From NCBI GenBank assembly GCA_041477875.1, contig JBGOVA010000115.1, positions 1 to 15,092 on the forward strand: a stretch of DNA of 15,092 nt, read 5' to 3'. Made by a program: the position numbers and the translations under genes. Positions within the stretch are counted from its first letter, which is position 1. Every line of letters begins with the position of its first letter. Source of the DNA: SZUA-430 sp041477875. GTDB taxonomy: Bacteria > Pseudomonadota > Alphaproteobacteria > Micropepsales > Micropepsaceae. Below the pieces are notes generated by a model. It had not been told where the DNA came from, searched no databases, and was given only the letters and a program-made list of their open reading frames with translations. This document shows, piece after piece, positions 1 through 6,614 of this stretch.

Positions 1-363
1 GAAGTCGCGCGCCCGCGTAAGACCGTGGATGAACTCGCGCCCGTTCGCGCCGGGGCCGAGCCACGGCACGTGATACCAGCCGCGCACCTTGTTCGCCTGC
101 AAGCGCCAGTCAATGCGATCCTGCCCCTCGAGCGCATAGTCCAACAGCACGCGCAGGTAGCGCTCCGGCTCCTTGCGAAAACTGATCGCCTCCCACGGCC
201 GCGCCTCCGCCTTCGGCCGGGCAGGGAAACGAAAGTTCGGTTCGAAGACCGCGCCTGTCCACGACGCGTCGGGCCTCTCCATGCGGTCGAGCGGCGACGC
301 CGCGGCGCCGCCGGCCAAACACAGCCAAACCGAAAAACAGAACAAGCCGGCAACAACGCGCAT
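1..363 (-). CDS. Exported protein of unknown function, 3' part cut off by the window edge
   Basis: The minus frame is open from an ATG at 361-363 to the window edge, giving 121 codons without a stop. The first 22 or so residues are a good Sec signal peptide: a short basic start, a hydrophobic core with two Cys, then an Ala-rich stretch ending AAA before SPLDRM. The mature part holds WEAISFRKEPERYLRVLLDY (residues 57-76) and a conserved-looking aromatic block around 94-115 with RGWYHVPW followed by GREFIHGLT. The bias toward G or C at third positions fits real coding. I do not recognise a named family, although blocks of the form W-Y-H-x-P-W then G-R-E-F-I-H-G-L-T occur in uncharacterised exported proteobacterial proteins. 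It diverges from the plus-strand gene at 461 across about 97 bp, which must hold both promoters. Confidence 0.7.
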   Translation of the reverse strand, partial: MRVVAGLFCFSVWLCLAGGAAASPLDRMERPDASWTGAVFEPNFRFPARPKAEARPWEAISFRKEPERYLRVLLDYALEGQDRIDWRLQANKVRGWYHVPWLGPGANGREFIHGLTRARDF

Positions 364-460
364 GCGTACAATTTCCCACGGGGACCGCGCGCCAACAAGC
401 GCGCCCGGTTGCTTGGATCGCGCAGGCTGAACTAGGGTAGGCCACGTTCAGCGTAATGTG

Positions 461-1462
461 ATGGGGAACCTCGTGAAATTCGGGCAGTTCGTGATAGCGG
501 GCGCGTTGGTGCTCGCCCCTGTGGCAGCGTTCGCGGCGCCTGCCGCCACGCCAATGGAAACCTTGGACCTCGGCGACGGCTACCAATTTGAATTGATCGG
601 CGCCGGCGACACGCCGGCCAAAATCGCCAACCCCAAATCGATCTACATCAACGTCGCCTTGAAGGACGACAAGGTTTTGGCCGATCACGCGAAACTGATC
701 GAGGCCGCGGACCGGCTGTTCGAAACCGTCCTGATGGGCGCGGCCGAGAAGGGGTACTACAAGCGCGCGACGGTCAACGTCCGCAAGCCCGGCGCCACCG
801 CGACCCCGGCGTATGAGGATTTCCTCTACATCCGCGGCGCCGATGAAGTCTGGCTGCGCCAGGCCGGGAACGCGCCGTGGAAGACCGCGCAGGACCCGAA
901 GTGGACGCCGCCCGCGACCGACAACATCGAGGTCAAGGGCTTCGGCACCTTCGCCGTCGAGATGGCGATCGAGATCGCCGCCCCCGAGGGCTTCCACCGC
1001 GCCGCCGAGGTCGACTTCGTGACCAAGACCCCCGTCATCGACATCCAGGGCAAGTATCGCGAGATCAAGGCGCTGTGGGCGCGCATGGACCGCGCGAAGA
1101 TGAAGGCCGACGGCTTCGACATGGTCCTCTTCGGCAACTTCGCCGAGGCCCAGCGCGGCCGCTTCCACGCGCGCAAGGGCTTCTTCGTGCGCATACCGCG
1201 CGACCTCGACGGCGACTGGCCCGAGCTCCCCGCGCGCGCGCCCGACGACCGCGACCTGATGATCTCGAAGAACGAGATCCCCGCCGACGAACTGACGAAA
1301 ACGATCCGCCGGACGTTTGCGTCGGGCTTGGACACGATGCGCCTGACCGAGGTGATCGCCCCGCCGCTCGACGCCGCCGCGACAACCGCGACGGTGGGGT
1401 TTGCGGAAGGCGCGCCCGTGATCAAACTCGACCCCAACGCCTTTGTGATCAAGATTCAGTAG
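461..1462 (+). CDS. Exported protein of unknown function, about 333 aa
   Basis: From ATG 461 the protein is 333 aa. A GTG directly before it (458) is an equally possible start, and neither has a clear ribosome binding site. Residues 1 to about 25 form a Sec signal peptide with a likely cleavage after AFA, before APAATP. The rest is soluble, with no membrane segment. Features include IYINVALKDDKVLADHAKLI followed by a helix-rich stretch, a long charged central part with FVTKTPVIDIQGKYREIKAL, and a C-terminal part ending FVIKIQ. There is no recognisable catalytic motif and only background Cys content, so a periplasmic role is as far as the sequence goes. It is followed by a hairpin overlapping its stop codon and lies 304 bp before the next gene, so it is probably transcribed alone. 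Coding confidence is high from codon bias and length; function is unknown. Confidence 0.8.
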   Translation: MGNLVKFGQFVIAGALVLAPVAAFAAPAATPMETLDLGDGYQFELIGAGDTPAKIANPKSIYINVALKDDKVLADHAKLIEAADRLFETVLMGAAEKGYYKRATVNVRKPGATATPAYEDFLYIRGADEVWLRQAGNAPWKTAQDPKWTPPATDNIEVKGFGTFAVEMAIEIAAPEGFHRAAEVDFVTKTPVIDIQGKYREIKALWARMDRAKMKADGFDMVLFGNFAEAQRGRFHARKGFFVRIPRDLDGDWPELPARAPDDRDLMISKNEIPADELTKTIRRTFASGLDTMRLTEVIAPPLDAAATTATVGFAEGAPVIKLDPNAFVIKIQ

Positions 1463-1488
1463 GGCAGGGCGGCTTTTCCCGCCTGTCC
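1462..1488 (+). terminator. Hairpin at the stop of the upstream gene, possible terminator or repeat remnant
   Basis: GGGCAGG (1462-1468) pairs with CCTGTCC (1482-1488) with one G-U pair. An inner CGG (1470-1472) pairs with CCG (1479-1481) after a one-base bulge, and the loop is CTTTTC. No T-run follows, so a classical Rho-independent terminator is doubtful. The adjacent CGCCGTAGCTTTAGCGAAGG (1488-1507) resembles the widespread palindromic repeat GTCCGCCGTAGC...GCGAAGGCGGAC, so the whole element may be a decayed dispersed repeat serving as the 3' end. Confidence 0.4.
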
Positions 1489-1766
1489 GCCGTAGCTTTA
1501 GCGAAGGGGGATATTTTCCCGTGCCTTAAGCATGGCGTGGCGATCGGCTGGTTTTGGTCCCTCGTCACGCGAAGCGATCATCCCCGAATTCACAGGGCTC
1601 CCATCGAACTGGCCGCGGTTCAAAGTTTCGAACGCCGAGGTGTGTGGCGCCATCACCGCAGTGAAGAGCAATCGCTGCATTAACAGTTCTGCGCGAAGCC
1701 GAATGCAAGCGCCGCGACTGTACTCTTCGCTACGAGCGAATGATTCGCCCAACACGGACCTACACG
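1489..1766. other. Intergenic stretch without a supported gene
   Basis: After the repeat-like segment ending near 1507, I find no convincing gene. A plus frame opens at 1532 and runs into the next gene out of frame, and a 101-codon minus frame spans 1498-1803, but neither shows a known motif, a good ribosome binding site or the codon bias of the neighbours. GTTCAAAGTTTCGAAC (1618-1633) is a short imperfect palindrome that could be an operator. The promoter of the large gene at 1767 should lie here, but I cannot place its -35 and -10 boxes. Confidence 0.5.
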
Positions 1767-4295
1767 ATGCGCTCACATCGAGGCAAGCCCGTAGCTGGCC
1801 CACTTTCCCTTTTCGTCTCCTCTTTCATGTTGGCGTGCGTGTTGCTGCTCGCCGATGCAATGGGCGATCGCGCTACGGCAGAGCCGGTGGATGCCGCTCA
1901 TTTCTATGCACCGGAATGGGCGGCCAAATATCCGCCGGACTACGTGTCGCCGTGTCCGGCTTGCGAAGACCAAGCTCGGCAGTTGAACGGCGCATGGGAG
2001 AGGCTGAAGCAGTTCGATGCCGACCACCCGGATGCGCGCAAATGGCATGCCGCGCATCAAGAAACGCTGAAGGCGCAGGCCGCGGCCGACGCGGCGAAAG
2101 CCGAGGCGGGCGCTGCCCCGCGCGGCGCCGCCAGAAATGCGGCAAGAGCCAAGCAAAAAACAGCCGACGACGCGCTAACGGACGCCAAGGTGAAAGAAAG
2201 CAACTCGGGCTCGAAGGAAGATCGCGACAAACTGGACTTCCTCGTACGCGGCATCGACGACTATGCGCAGCGCCTCGCCGCATGCGAGGCGGCTTGCGTC
2301 CCGCCGGCGCCAGCTCCGGTAGGCGCCGCTGGCCCGCCCGCCGCTCCGCCGCCGCCACCGGTCCCGCAACCCGCGCCGACGTCGAATGCGGGCATCGGCA
2401 CGTACACTCGTGGCTTCAAAGGTCCCGACAAAGCCCAAGACAGCCGCAAGGGCATGTCGGCGAAGGATTTGTACACGCTGTTGGACGGCGCGCTCGGCAC
2501 GAACTTCCACAGCTTGCTGCTCGTGTATCCGGGTTGCTTCACAGCCGACTTCACGAACCAAGGCGAAAGGAGCGGCGTCGGCACATCGGGCAAGCCCGTC
2601 GCGATCTTGTCGGCGACCGACAGATGCGTCGCGGGCCAACTGTCCGGCGGCGACAAGGAGGGCGGCTATTTCGTCCGCGGCCTGGATGACGGCCTCAACA
2701 AGGCAGGTGCCACCGCCGGCAGCGCGTTCCGGAACGCCCAGCAATTCGTGATCGACATGCTGCATAACGAGAAGAGCCAACGCCCGCTTGCCGATCCGAA
2801 CGTGTTCAGCCCGAGCGGGGTCTTCCTTCCCGCGGGCTCCGGCAAGGGCGACGCCATGAAGATCGGTACGGCGTCGGGCGCGAGTTCGCTGCATGCGATT
2901 TTATGGTTCGGCAGTCCCGAAGAATGCGGCGACTGGAACGACATCTATTGGACGTGGCAAACGCTTAAAGACCAAGGGTTTGCAGACAAGGACATCAAAG
3001 TGTTCTTCGGCAGCGGCGAACGAGGAGCCGACGGCTCCCCCGAAGTGTGGCCGACCAAGAAACTGGATAGGGCAGGACCGAACCGAACAATCAAGCCGCC
3101 GATCTCGGTGAGAAGTCTCGCTCAGCTGTCGCACTGCGCCTACCAAGGCGAGAACGCCGCGAATGGCACGCTGTTGAAGTACGAGGCCGCGACGTTTGCC
3201 AACGTCCAAAAGGCGTTGGAGGCGTGGAAGGGCATCTCCGAAAAAAGCTCGAACGAACAATTCGTCCTCGTCGCGCACGGGCACAATTGGCCGCGCGTGC
3301 AGAGCGGGCAAATTTCATTCCTGATGCCGGGCGAAGGCGGCGCAAGGCCTGGTTTCGGTTATCCGACGCTTCCGGGCATGCCGTCGCAGGACGGAACCTA
3401 CGTTGCCATGTCGACCGGTTTCTTCTTCGGGCAATGGCAGGGCCCGCGGCCGGTCTATATGGGTATCGAGGACGCGGCGCTCGTCCAGCGTTTTGGCATC
3501 GAAGACCTCGAAACCGACGACAGCTTCGCCGGGTTCGACGGACACGTCACCGTCGGTTTGAGCGAGACCAGTGCGCTTCACTTGGGCGTCAACACATACG
3601 ATGTCTCGTTTTCCGGCACGCGCGACAGTTTCGATCCGCTCGGTCAGGACCTGTTGTTCCCGGGCGTGACCTCGGCCGGTTTTTCGCTGATCGGTCTTGT
3701 GCCGGAAGGGACCCCGGGCGGCGTCAACGTCGTCGACGGTATGCGCTACAACTTCAACGCCGAGAACACGACGTTCTACGGCGCCTACGCGCTCGCGCGC
3801 GACTATGGGCCGGTGAACCTCACCGGCTACGGCGGCGTCGCGCACACGATATCCAACCAAGAGCAGAGGCTTGCAGGCGACATTCCGGGCTACGGCTTCG
3901 GCTTTGCCTACAACACGACCTTCGACACCGAGGTCACGCGCGCCCTGGCCGGCGCCACCGTCGTCTATCCCGTTCAGTCCGTAGCCGGTCTCTCTGTGAA
4001 TGCGGGCGCGACGCTGTTTGCGAACTTCGCCGACACGAACGGGCAGGACAGCCTGGTGCTCGACGGTGTTTTCGAAAGCCGCGCCATCGGCAACAACGAG
4101 GTGACGTTCGCCTGGTCGGCCGGCGTTGGCGTCGAGCTCAATCTCGGCGGCGCAGCGACGTTCTTCGCCGGCTACCGCTACGTCGACGACGACGTCACGC
4201 CGGTCGCGGTGCGCGAGGACGCGGGCCCCAGCCATGCCGACTTCGAACGCTCGCAAGCGCATATCGGAATGTTGGGCGTTAGGGTCGCCTTATAG
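1767..4295 (+). CDS. Caspase/legumain-like protease with swapped halves, fused to an outer-membrane beta-barrel
   Basis: The protein is 842 aa from ATG 1767 (851 from ATG 1740; 1767 gives a more normal signal peptide, and both ribosome sites are weak). Order: signal peptide (about 1-38, ADA or ATA cleavage); helical, Ala/Lys-rich stalk with CPAC at 63-66 and C173/C177 at its end; proline-rich linker (about 178-210); protease-like region (about 233-525); beta-barrel (about 544-842) with alternating aromatic strands such as FFAGYRYVDDD, ending GVRVAL. The protease region matches the legumain/caspase fold by eye. LLLVYPGCF (Cys257) then ILSATD resembles the Cys strand and the strand after it, and YFVRGLDDGL the helix that follows. 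LHAILWFG (375-382), TLKDQGFADKDIKVFFG and FVLVAHGHNW (His504) resemble strand 1, the helix and strand after it, and the His strand. Normal members have His before Cys, so this looks circularly permuted. Likely cell-surface or periplasmic; substrate unknown. Activity is unproven, because Pro-Gly replaces the usual acidic-Ala before Cys. Confidence 0.75.
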   Translation: MRSHRGKPVAGPLSLFVSSFMLACVLLLADAMGDRATAEPVDAAHFYAPEWAAKYPPDYVSPCPACEDQARQLNGAWERLKQFDADHPDARKWHAAHQETLKAQAAADAAKAEAGAAPRGAARNAARAKQKTADDALTDAKVKESNSGSKEDRDKLDFLVRGIDDYAQRLAACEAACVPPAPAPVGAAGPPAAPPPPPVPQPAPTSNAGIGTYTRGFKGPDKAQDSRKGMSAKDLYTLLDGALGTNFHSLLLVYPGCFTADFTNQGERSGVGTSGKPVAILSATDRCVAGQLSGGDKEGGYFVRGLDDGLNKAGATAGSAFRNAQQFVIDMLHNEKSQRPLADPNVFSPSGVFLPAGSGKGDAMKIGTASGASSLHAILWFGSPEECGDWNDIYWTWQTLKDQGFADKDIKVFFGSGERGADGSPEVWPTKKLDRAGPNRTIKPPISVRSLAQLSHCAYQGENAANGTLLKYEAATFANVQKALEAWKGISEKSSNEQFVLVAHGHNWPRVQSGQISFLMPGEGGARPGFGYPTLPGMPSQDGTYVAMSTGFFFGQWQGPRPVYMGIEDAALVQRFGIEDLETDDSFAGFDGHVTVGLSETSALHLGVNTYDVSFSGTRDSFDPLGQDLLFPGVTSAGFSLIGLVPEGTPGGVNVVDGMRYNFNAENTTFYGAYALARDYGPVNLTGYGGVAHTISNQEQRLAGDIPGYGFGFAYNTTFDTEVTRALAGATVVYPVQSVAGLSVNAGATLFANFADTNGQDSLVLDGVFESRAIGNNEVTFAWSAGVGVELNLGGAATFFAGYRYVDDDVTPVAVREDAGPSHADFERSQAHIGMLGVRVAL

Positions 4296-4590
4296 GGTCG
4301 CGGCGGCGGTTGGCCTCCGACCAACGGCTGGAAGTGCTGCGCGCGAACTCTCGCCGCGTTTCCACTCAACGCCAATCCATCGTGCGTTCGGCACGTGCCG
4401 TCGCCGACGATGTGGTCGCTGAAAACGATCTTGGCCGAGCGCGCGGGCAGGATGGGGCACGCCCCCGGGCGGGCGCTCGACCAGCGTCGCGAGTTGCGGC
4501 GATGAGAAATGCTGGGCGTGGCGCGAGATAGCCGTAGGGGAACTTGCCCTCGATTCAAAGCGCGTGTTGGATGCCTCGCGCAGATCCAAC
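4296..4590. other. Intergenic stretch, no recognisable gene
   Basis: About 300 bp between the protease-barrel gene and the DUF1993 gene. Short open frames exist on both strands (for example minus 4178-4558 and plus 4310-4531), but they lack ribosome sites and familiar motifs and look like GC-driven chance frames. The one structural element I see is the perfect 12-bp palindrome CGGCACGTGCCG at 4389-4400, which could be a dimeric regulator site. A decayed gene cannot be excluded. Confidence 0.45.
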
Positions 4591-4596
4591 GGGAGA
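4591..4596 (+). promoter_or_regulatory. Ribosome binding site deciding the start at 4604
   Basis: GGGAGA lies 7 bases before ATG 4604. It selects this Met over an in-frame upstream Met at 4544, whose 20 extra residues show no family resemblance. Confidence 0.75.
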
Positions 4597-4603
4597 AACT
4601 TCG

Positions 4604-5125
4604 ATGACCACATCACTCTATGACTTGAGCGTAGCGAGTTTCCTGCAAACCTTGGGCGGCGTCTCCGGCTTTCTGGACAAGGGCCTCGCCCATTGCACGG
4701 CAAACAACATCGGCCCGAACGACGTCGTCGAGACGCGCCTTTATGCCGACATGCTGCCGTTCCGCTTTCAGATCCAGGCCGTCGCGCACCATTCGCTGGG
4801 CGCGATCGAGGGCGTGAAGCGCGGTCTGTTCCAGCCCCCCTCCCAACTGGCGCCGCTCGACTATCAGGGCCTTCAGAAGCACATCGCCGACGCGCGCGAT
4901 GCCCTGCAGAAGTTGACGCCGGCCGAGGTGAACGCGCTCGAAGGCCGCGACGTCGTCTTCCAAATCCGCGATTTCAAAATGCCGTTCACCGCCGAAGGTT
5001 TCATCATGTCCTTCTCGCTCCCCAACCTCTACTTCCACGCCACCACCGCCTACGACATCCTGCGCATGAAGGGCGTCCCGCTCGGCAAGCGCGACTACAT
5101 GGGCCAGCTGCGGCTGAAGACCTGA
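4604..5125 (+). CDS. DUF1993 family protein
   Basis: The protein is 173 aa from ATG 4604, the usual size for DUF1993 (PF09351), a family I recall as related to the DinB/YfiT-like helical bundles. It is predicted cytoplasmic, with no signal peptide. Recognisable blocks are the start TTSLYDLSVASFLQTL, ADMLPFRFQIQAVAHHSLGA with His62 and His63, the FKMPFTAEGFIMSFSLPN block, and NLYFHATTAYDILRMKG with GVPLGKRDYMG at the C-terminus. In DinB-like bundles scattered His residues bind a metal, so the His62/63 pair and the His of YFHATTAYDIL are the candidate ligands here; that is inference. No biochemical function is established for the family as far as I know. The gene stands alone, separated from the next by a strong palindrome. 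Family assignment is confident. Confidence 0.85.
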   Translation: MTTSLYDLSVASFLQTLGGVSGFLDKGLAHCTANNIGPNDVVETRLYADMLPFRFQIQAVAHHSLGAIEGVKRGLFQPPSQLAPLDYQGLQKHIADARDALQKLTPAEVNALEGRDVVFQIRDFKMPFTAEGFIMSFSLPNLYFHATTAYDILRMKGVPLGKRDYMGQLRLKT

Positions 5126-5145
5126 TCGGGGAGCGCCGGTCGTAT

Positions 5146-5203
5146 CCCAAAGCTCGTCATGGCCGGTTCGCGCTTCGCTTGACCGGCCATGACGAACTTT
5201 GGG
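5146..5203. repeat. Long near-perfect palindrome, REP-like repeat and likely transcription stop
   Basis: The left arm 5146-5167 and right arm 5182-5203 are each 22 bp and pair at 21 positions; the single mismatch is at the eighth base. The loop is 14 bases. The arm core CGTCATGGCCGG recurs at 11743 and, inverted, at 12500, so this is one member of a dispersed repeat family. It lies between the DUF1993 and SDR genes and could end transcription or stabilise the upstream mRNA. No T-run follows. Confidence 0.75.
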
Positions 5204-5264
5204 CATTCGCGCGGACGATGCTAGAAACCCGCGGACACGCTATCACCCAAAGGAGCCTCACCCC

Positions 5265-6035
5265 ATGGACCTGCATCTCAAAGGCAAGCGCGCGATCGTG
5301 CTCGGCGGCACGCGCGGTATCGGGCGCGCGATCGCAGAGACGCTCGCCGCCGAAGGTGCCGACGTCGCCATCTGCGCGCGCAACGCCGAGCAAGTGGAAG
5401 AAGCGGTGGCCGCCCTCAAGAAGAAGGGCGTGCGCGCAACCGGCGCGCCGGTCGACATCGCCAACGGCGCGGCGCTCAAGACCTGGGTCTCCGACGCCGC
5501 GAAGGCGTTCGGCGGCCTCGACATCCTGGTCTCGAACGCCAGCGCGCTGACGATGGGCGCCCATGCCGAGGCGTGGGAACAGCTCCTCAAGATCGACATT
5601 TTGGGCGCCGCCAACGCCTTCGAGGCCGCGCGCCCGCACCTTGAAGCCGCGGCGGCGGAACGCGGCGACGCGTCCTGCGTTTTCATCTCGTCCGTGTCCG
5701 CGGCCGAGACGCAGAACGCGCAGGCCTATGGCGCGATCAAGGCGGCGCTCATCCACTACGCCAAGGGCCTTGCCCGCGAGAATGCGAAGAAGAAGGTGCG
5801 CGTGAACGTGGTGTCCCCGGGAACCGTCTACTTCAAGGGCGGCGTCTGGCACATGATCGAGCAGAACATGACCGAGCGTTACAACGCCGCCATGAAGGCG
5901 AACCCGACCGGCCGCATGGGCACGCCCCAGGAGATCGCGAACGCCGCGGTCTTTTTGGCGAGCCCCGCGTCGTCCTTCACGACGGGCGCGAACCTGATCG
6001 TCGACGGCGCCATCACGAGCCGCGTGAATTTCTGA
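5265..6035 (+). CDS. Short-chain dehydrogenase/reductase (classical SDR)
   Basis: The protein is 256 aa from ATG 5265, with AGGAG at 5251-5255. It is a classical cytoplasmic SDR that transfers hydride between NAD(P)H and a carbonyl or alcohol. The Rossmann motif is GGTRGIG (14-20), with Gly in place of the usual Thr at its first position. NAS (91-93) replaces the common NNAG, catalytic Ser is Ser142 in VFISS, and the active site is Tyr155-x-x-x-Lys159 in YGAIK. The tail GRMGTPQEIANAAVFLASPA then FTTGANLIVDG is typical of the 3-oxoacyl-ACP-reductase-like SDR group. Arg17 in the glycine motif and Arg39 after the second strand (CARN) suggest NADPH preference. The substrate cannot be told from sequence. 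A small exported protein gene follows after 59 bp on the same strand and may be cotranscribed. Confidence 0.9.
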   Translation: MDLHLKGKRAIVLGGTRGIGRAIAETLAAEGADVAICARNAEQVEEAVAALKKKGVRATGAPVDIANGAALKTWVSDAAKAFGGLDILVSNASALTMGAHAEAWEQLLKIDILGAANAFEAARPHLEAAAAERGDASCVFISSVSAAETQNAQAYGAIKAALIHYAKGLARENAKKKVRVNVVSPGTVYFKGGVWHMIEQNMTERYNAAMKANPTGRMGTPQEIANAAVFLASPASSFTTGANLIVDGAITSRVNF

Positions 6036-6094
6036 TAGACTAGGAATCGGGCGGGGGCGTTCGGCGGGGGGAATCTTTGAGAGGAGACGCTCTG

Positions 6095-6529
6095 ATGAAA
6101 GCCTTCACCTTCTTCGCCGGCCTTGTGCTCGCCGCGGCGCTGACTGCCGTGACTGCGCGCGCCGACAACGCGAACACGCTCCCCGCCGATCAGCCGACGA
6201 CGGTGGGCGGCATCGAGGTCGCCTGCACCGGCGTCGGCGACGACGCCAACACCGACCCGCGCTGGCCGCAATACGCCGTGCGCATCGAGTTCGCGAACGC
6301 GCGCGCCGAATACCTCGCCGACATCGACATCACGATCTCCGACGCCAAGGGCGAGGTGCTCTTCTCGTTGCGCTGCGACAGCCCGTGGTTCCTGGCGAAA
6401 CTCCCGCCCGGCAAATACACCGTCGCCGGCACGTTCGAAGGCCGCCTGACCAAGACCGCGAAATTCACCTCGCCCCGCTCGGGCCAAGCCCGCATCATCG
6501 TGCGCTTCCCGGAGGTGGCGGGGGAATAA
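6095..6529 (+). CDS. Small exported protein, beta-sandwich-like, unknown function
   Basis: The protein is 144 aa from ATG 6095, with GAGGAG at 6081-6086 supporting this start over a TTG at 6077. Residues 1-23 are a Sec signal peptide with an ARA cleavage site. The mature domain is rich in short beta strands: a polar strand ADIDITISDAKGEVLFSLRC, then PWFLAKLPPGKYTVAGTFEG. The LPPGKYTV pattern is what one sees in carboxypeptidase-regulatory-like or transthyretin-like beta-sandwich domains. Cys44 and Cys94 are the only mature cysteines and may form a disulfide. It is therefore probably a small periplasmic protein; no enzyme motif is visible. It lies 59 bp after the SDR gene and ends 85 bp before the end of a convergent crotonase gene. 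Confidence 0.8.
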   Translation: MKAFTFFAGLVLAAALTAVTARADNANTLPADQPTTVGGIEVACTGVGDDANTDPRWPQYAVRIEFANARAEYLADIDITISDAKGEVLFSLRCDSPWFLAKLPPGKYTVAGTFEGRLTKTAKFTSPRSGQARIIVRFPEVAGE

Positions 6530-6548
6530 GTGAGCAGAGGTGAGAAAC

Positions 6549-6602
6549 GAGAAGTAAGAAATGAGAGGCGAGGCGAGATTCTGCTCTCACTACTCACTTC
6601 TC
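6549..6602. terminator. Purine/pyrimidine-rich palindrome between convergent genes, possible bidirectional terminator
   Basis: GAGAAGTAAGAAATGAGAG (6549-6567) pairs with CTCTCACTACTCACTTCTC (6584-6602) at 16 of 19 positions, with a 16-base loop. The surrounding 6530-6620 is strongly strand-asymmetric, with repeated TGAGAA-like words on the left and their complements on the right. It separates the 3' ends of the small exported protein and the crotonase, the expected place for a shared terminator. It has no classical T-run. Confidence 0.55.
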
Positions 6603-6614
6603 ATCCCTCTTTTC

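Noticed and set aside
1498..1803. Minus-strand frame of 101 codons in the gap before the protease gene
   Set aside because: It overlaps the start and signal peptide of the next gene, has no ribosome site, and shows no motif I can name. A degraded gene remains possible but is not supported.
1836..1838. Lipobox-like LAC in the signal peptide of the protease-barrel protein
   Set aside because: The residues before Cys (M-L-A) do not fit the usual lipobox, and a long hydrophobic stretch follows the Cys. Signal peptidase I cleavage further on fits better.
1532..2689. Plus-strand frame of 385 codons overlapping the protease-barrel gene
   Set aside because: The overlapping frame has the signal peptide and protease motifs, while this one is Arg/Ser-rich without motifs.
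3224..4282. Plus-strand frame of 352 codons within the barrel region
   Set aside because: It is the +1 shadow of the barrel-coding frame, extremely Arg-rich, and not a frameshifted continuation, since the main frame runs unbroken to its stop.
4296..4590. Possible decayed gene between the protease-barrel and DUF1993 genes
   Set aside because: I read all frames on both strands and found only short pieces with no recognisable family, so I left it as intergenic.
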